From Actinomycetes bacterium (GTDB lineage Bacteria; Actinomycetota; Actinomycetes; Actinomycetales; Cellulomonadaceae), in NCBI GenBank assembly GCA_023432565.1, contig JAEYUL010000122.1, forward strand, positions 1-13,068: a stretch of DNA of 13,068 nucleotides, given 5' to 3'. Every line of letters starts with the position of its first letter. The stretch's first letter is position 1. Below the pieces are notes generated by a model. It did not search any database, was not told the origin of the DNA, and saw nothing but the letters and a program-made list of their open reading frames with translations. Below are positions 10,355 to 13,068 of this stretch, piece by piece. The position numbers and the translations under genes are program-made.

Positions 10355-13068
10355 TCAGGAGGTCGACGCGGCCTTCTTGCGCGTGGTGCTCGCCCGCCGC
10401 GCGGGGGCCTTCTTCTTGGCGGGCGCGGACGCGCGCTTGTCGGCGAGCAGCGCGATCGCCTGCTCGGGCGTGATGGTCTCGGCGGTCACGTCCCGCGGCA
10501 GCGTCCGGTTGGTCACGCCGTCGGTCACGTACAGCCCGAACCGGCCGTCCTTGACGACGATCGGCTTGCCCGACGTCGGGTCGTCGCCCAGCTCGCGCAG
10601 CGGCGGCGCGGCGGTCGCGCCTCGGCCCCGCTTGGGCTGGGCGTAGATCGCGAGGGCCTCCTCGAGCGTCGTCGTGAACAGCGCCTCCTCGGAGGGCAGC
10701 GTGCGCGAGTCGGTGCCCTTCTTCAGGTACGGGCCGTACCGGCCGTTCTGCGCGGTGATCTCGGCGCCCGACTCGGGGTCCACGCCGACGACCCGCGGCA
10801 GCGACAGCAGCCGGAGGGCGTCGTCGAGGGTCACGGTGTCCAGCGACATCGTGCGGAACAGCGACGCGGTGCGCGGCTTGGGTGCCGCCGCGAGCGCCTT
10901 CTTCCTCGCCGCCGCGGACAGCGACGGGTCGAGCTCGGGCTCCGGCAGCAGCTCGGTGACGTACGGCCCGTACCGGCCGTTCTTCGCCACGATCGTCGTG
11001 CCCGTGGCCGGGTCCGTGCCGAGCACCTTGTCACCCTCGGGCTCGCTCTCGAGCAGCTCGCGCGCCTTGGCGGGCGTGAGCTCGTCGGGCGCGAGGTCCT
11101 CGGGCACGGAGGCGCGGCGGGGGTTGCCGTCCTCGCCGAGCACGGCGGGGTCCTCGAGGTACGGGCCGTAGCGCCCGACCCGCAGCGTGATGCCCTCACC
11201 GATGGGGATCGAGTTGACCTCGCGCGCGTCGATCTCGCCGAGGTTGGCGACGAGGTCGCGCAGGCCCTGCGCGTCGTCGGCGGCGCCCTCCCCGAAGTAG
11301 AACTGCGTCAGCCACGCCACGCGGTCCTTGTCACCCGCCGCGATCGCGTCGAGGTCCTGCTCCATCTCGGCGGTGAAGTCGTAGTCGACGAGCCGCTCGA
11401 AGTTCTCCTCGAGCAGGCGCGTCACCGCGAACGCGAGCCACGACGGCACGAGCGCCTGCCCGCGGTTCGTCACGTACCCGCGGTCCTGGATCACCGAGAT
11501 CGTCGCCGCGTACGTCGACGGGCGGCCGATCCCGCGCTCCTCGAGCGCCTTGACGAGCGAGGCCTCGGTGTAGCGCGGCGGCGGCGAGGTCCGGTGCCCG
11601 TCCGCGGCGAGGTCGGCGGCCGTGAGCGCGTCGCCCTCGGCCATCTTCGGCAGCCGCGCGTCCTTCTCGTCGGCGGCAGGCGCGGCGTCGTCGTCGTACC
11701 GCGAGACGTCGCGGCCCTCCTCGTACGCCGCGAGGAACCCACGGAACGTGATGACGGTGCCGGACGCGGAGAACACGGCGTCGCGGCCGTCGGACGCGAC
11801 CGCCCCGAGCCGCACCGACGCGGTCTGCCCGCGCGCGTCGGCCATCTGCGAGGCGACAGTGCGCTTCCAGATCAGCTCGTAGAGCCGGAACTGGTCGCCC
11901 GAGAGCTCGCGGGCCACCTGGGCGGGCGTGCGGAAGTGGTCACCCGCGGGGCGGATCGCCTCGTGCGCCTCCTGGGCGCCCTTCGACTTCGAGGCGTAGA
12001 CGCGCGGCGCGTCGGGGACGAACTCGGCGCCGTACAGCTCGGCGGCCTGCCGGCGCGCCGCGGAGATCGCCTGCGACGACAGCACGGGCGAGTCGGTCCG
12101 CATGTAGGTGATGTAGCCGTTCTCGTACAGCGTCTGCGCGGTGCGCATCGTCTGCCGCGAGGACATCCGCAGCTTGCGCGAGGCCTCCTGCTGCAGCGTC
12201 GAGGTGGTGAACGGCGCGGCCGGGCGCCGCGTGTACGGCTTCGTCTCGAGGCTGCGGACCTCGAAGCCGGCGCCGTCGAGCGCGGCGACGAGGGAGGTGG
12301 CAGCGGCCTCGTCGAGCTGCACCGCGTCGGTCTTGAGCACGCCGCGGTCGGTGAAGTCACGGCCCGAGGCGACGCGCGCGCCGTCGAGCGCCGTGAGCCG
12401 TGCGGAGAACGCCGGCTCGGCCTCGTCGGCCACGGCGAACGTGCCGGTGACGTCCCAGTACTCCGCCGGGACGAACGCCATGCGCTCACGCTCACGCTCG
12501 ACGACCATGCGCGTCGCGACCGACTGCACGCGGCCGGCGGACAGGCCCTGGCGGACCTTGCGCCACAGCACGGGGCTGACCTCGTAGCCGTACAGGCGGT
12601 CGAGGATGCGCCGGGTCTCCTGCGCGTCCACGAGGCGCTCGTCGAGCTCACGGGTGTTCTCCAGCGCGCGGGTGATCGCCTCGCGGGTGATCTCGTGGAA
12701 CACCATGCGCTTGACGGGGACCTTGGGCTTGAGCTCGGACAGCAGGTGCCACGCGATGGCCTCGCCCTCGCGGTCCTCATCGGTGGCGAGGTAGAGCTCG
12801 TCGGAGGCCTTGAGGAGCTTCTTGAGCTCGGCGACCTTCTTCTTCTTGTCCGTGTCGACCACGTAGTACGGGGTGAACCCGTTGTCGACGTCGACCGCGA
12901 ACTTGCCGAAGGGGCCCTTCTTCATCTCGGCCGGCAGCTCGGAGGGCTGCGGCAGGTCACGGATGTGCCCGACGCTCGCCTCGACGTCGAAGTCGTCGCC
13001 CAGGTACCCCGCGATCGTGCGGGCCTTGGCGGGCGACTCGACGATGACGAGCTTGCGCCCTGCCGACA
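10355..13068 (-). CDS. topA: DNA topoisomerase I (type IA), 5' end at the window edge
   Basis: 903 residues visible. The last two bases of the window give 'TG' on the minus strand just before SAGRKLVIVESPAKA, so the start codon may miss only its first base. Numbering below assumes that. The enzyme relaxes negative supercoils by cutting one strand. The Toprim domain has KLVIVESPAKA (E11) and ATDEDREGEAIAWHL (D97, D99, E101). SAGRVQSVATRMVVERERE is in the core. Catalytic Tyr ~322 lies in GYITYMRTDS (codon at 12104-12106). The C-terminal part has four Topo_C repeats, each ending like GRYGPY, near 11160-11180, 10960-10984, 10728-10750 and 10527-10551. It ends in a Lys/Ala/Arg-rich tail. No Cys4 zinc fingers and no cysteines are seen, as in other actinobacterial TopA. 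The tail is thought to aid DNA binding and processivity. Confidence 0.97.
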   Translation of the reverse strand, partial: SAGRKLVIVESPAKARTIAGYLGDDFDVEASVGHIRDLPQPSELPAEMKKGPFGKFAVDVDNGFTPYYVVDTDKKKKVAELKKLLKASDELYLATDEDREGEAIAWHLLSELKPKVPVKRMVFHEITREAITRALENTRELDERLVDAQETRRILDRLYGYEVSPVLWRKVRQGLSAGRVQSVATRMVVERERERMAFVPAEYWDVTGTFAVADEAEPAFSARLTALDGARVASGRDFTDRGVLKTDAVQLDEAAATSLVAALDGAGFEVRSLETKPYTRRPAAPFTTSTLQQEASRKLRMSSRQTMRTAQTLYENGYITYMRTDSPVLSSQAISAARRQAAELYGAEFVPDAPRVYASKSKGAQEAHEAIRPAGDHFRTPAQVARELSGDQFRLYELIWKRTVASQMADARGQTASVRLGAVASDGRDAVFSASGTVITFRGFLAAYEEGRDVSRYDDDAAPAADEKDARLPKMAEGDALTAADLAADGHRTSPPPRYTEASLVKALEERGIGRPSTYAATISVIQDRGYVTNRGQALVPSWLAFAVTRLLEENFERLVDYDFTAEMEQDLDAIAAGDKDRVAWLTQFYFGEGAADDAQGLRDLVANLGEIDAREVNSIPIGEGITLRVGRYGPYLEDPAVLGEDGNPRRASVPEDLAPDELTPAKARELLESEPEGDKVLGTDPATGTTIVAKNGRYGPYVTELLPEPELDPSLSAAARKKALAAAPKPRTASLFRTMSLDTVTLDDALRLLSLPRVVGVDPESGAEITAQNGRYGPYLKKGTDSRTLPSEEALFTTTLEEALAIYAQPKRGRGATAAPPLRELGDDPTSGKPIVVKDGRFGLYVTDGVTNRTLPRDVTAETITPEQAIALLADKRASAPAKKKAPARRASTTRKKAASTS

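Overview
The window is very GC-rich DNA. The strong G/C preference at third codon positions and the gene families suggest a Gram-positive actinobacterium, most likely of the Micrococcales and resembling Cellulomonas. Supporting signs are a DNA topoisomerase I with a Lys/Ala-rich tail and no cysteines, a Tap/Slp-type lipoprotein hydrolase, a stand-alone LigD-type polymerase domain, and many apparently leaderless genes. The genus is an inference.

Layout, left to right. Positions 1-470 (minus) hold the N-terminal part of an unrecognised protein that runs off the window. An RsbW-type ATP-binding anti-sigma/kinase domain protein (600-992, minus) lies next to it. A 235-bp divergent intergenic region with two similar palindromic sites separates it from a stand-alone LigD polymerase-domain gene (1228-2304, plus). 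A membrane-anchored VanY-like D,D-carboxypeptidase (2322-3368, minus) follows. Divergent from it is a two-domain protein of unknown function with a DUF3806-like N-terminus (3525-4796, plus). A 28-bp tandem repeat then separates this gene from a small two-TM protein (4900-5280, minus).

From about 4900 to the right edge everything is on the minus strand. Read in transcription order it is topA (5' end at the window edge), a Gfo/Idh/MocA oxidoreductase, tmk, holB (overlapping tmk by 4 bp), a lipoprotein alpha/beta hydrolase, tRNA-Thr(CGU) with a strong hairpin behind it, and the small membrane protein. This is a housekeeping block: DNA supercoiling, dTMP phosphorylation, the replication clamp loader, and a threonine tRNA. 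In other actinobacteria topA, tmk, holB and a Tap-like hydrolase are also often close together.

I found no phage, transposon, CRISPR, toxin-antitoxin or defence system. The notable signals are in the non-coding DNA. First, seven genes, on both strands, have an xAxxxT hexamer (four are perfect TAnnnT) exactly 6 nt before the start codon, which is the geometry of leaderless transcription. Second, three unrelated short tandem arrays (28, 14 and 17 bp units) each lie just behind a stop codon. Third, a CRP/GlxR-like palindrome overlaps the predicted -35 of the polymerase-domain gene, with a near-copy upstream of the divergent regulator gene.
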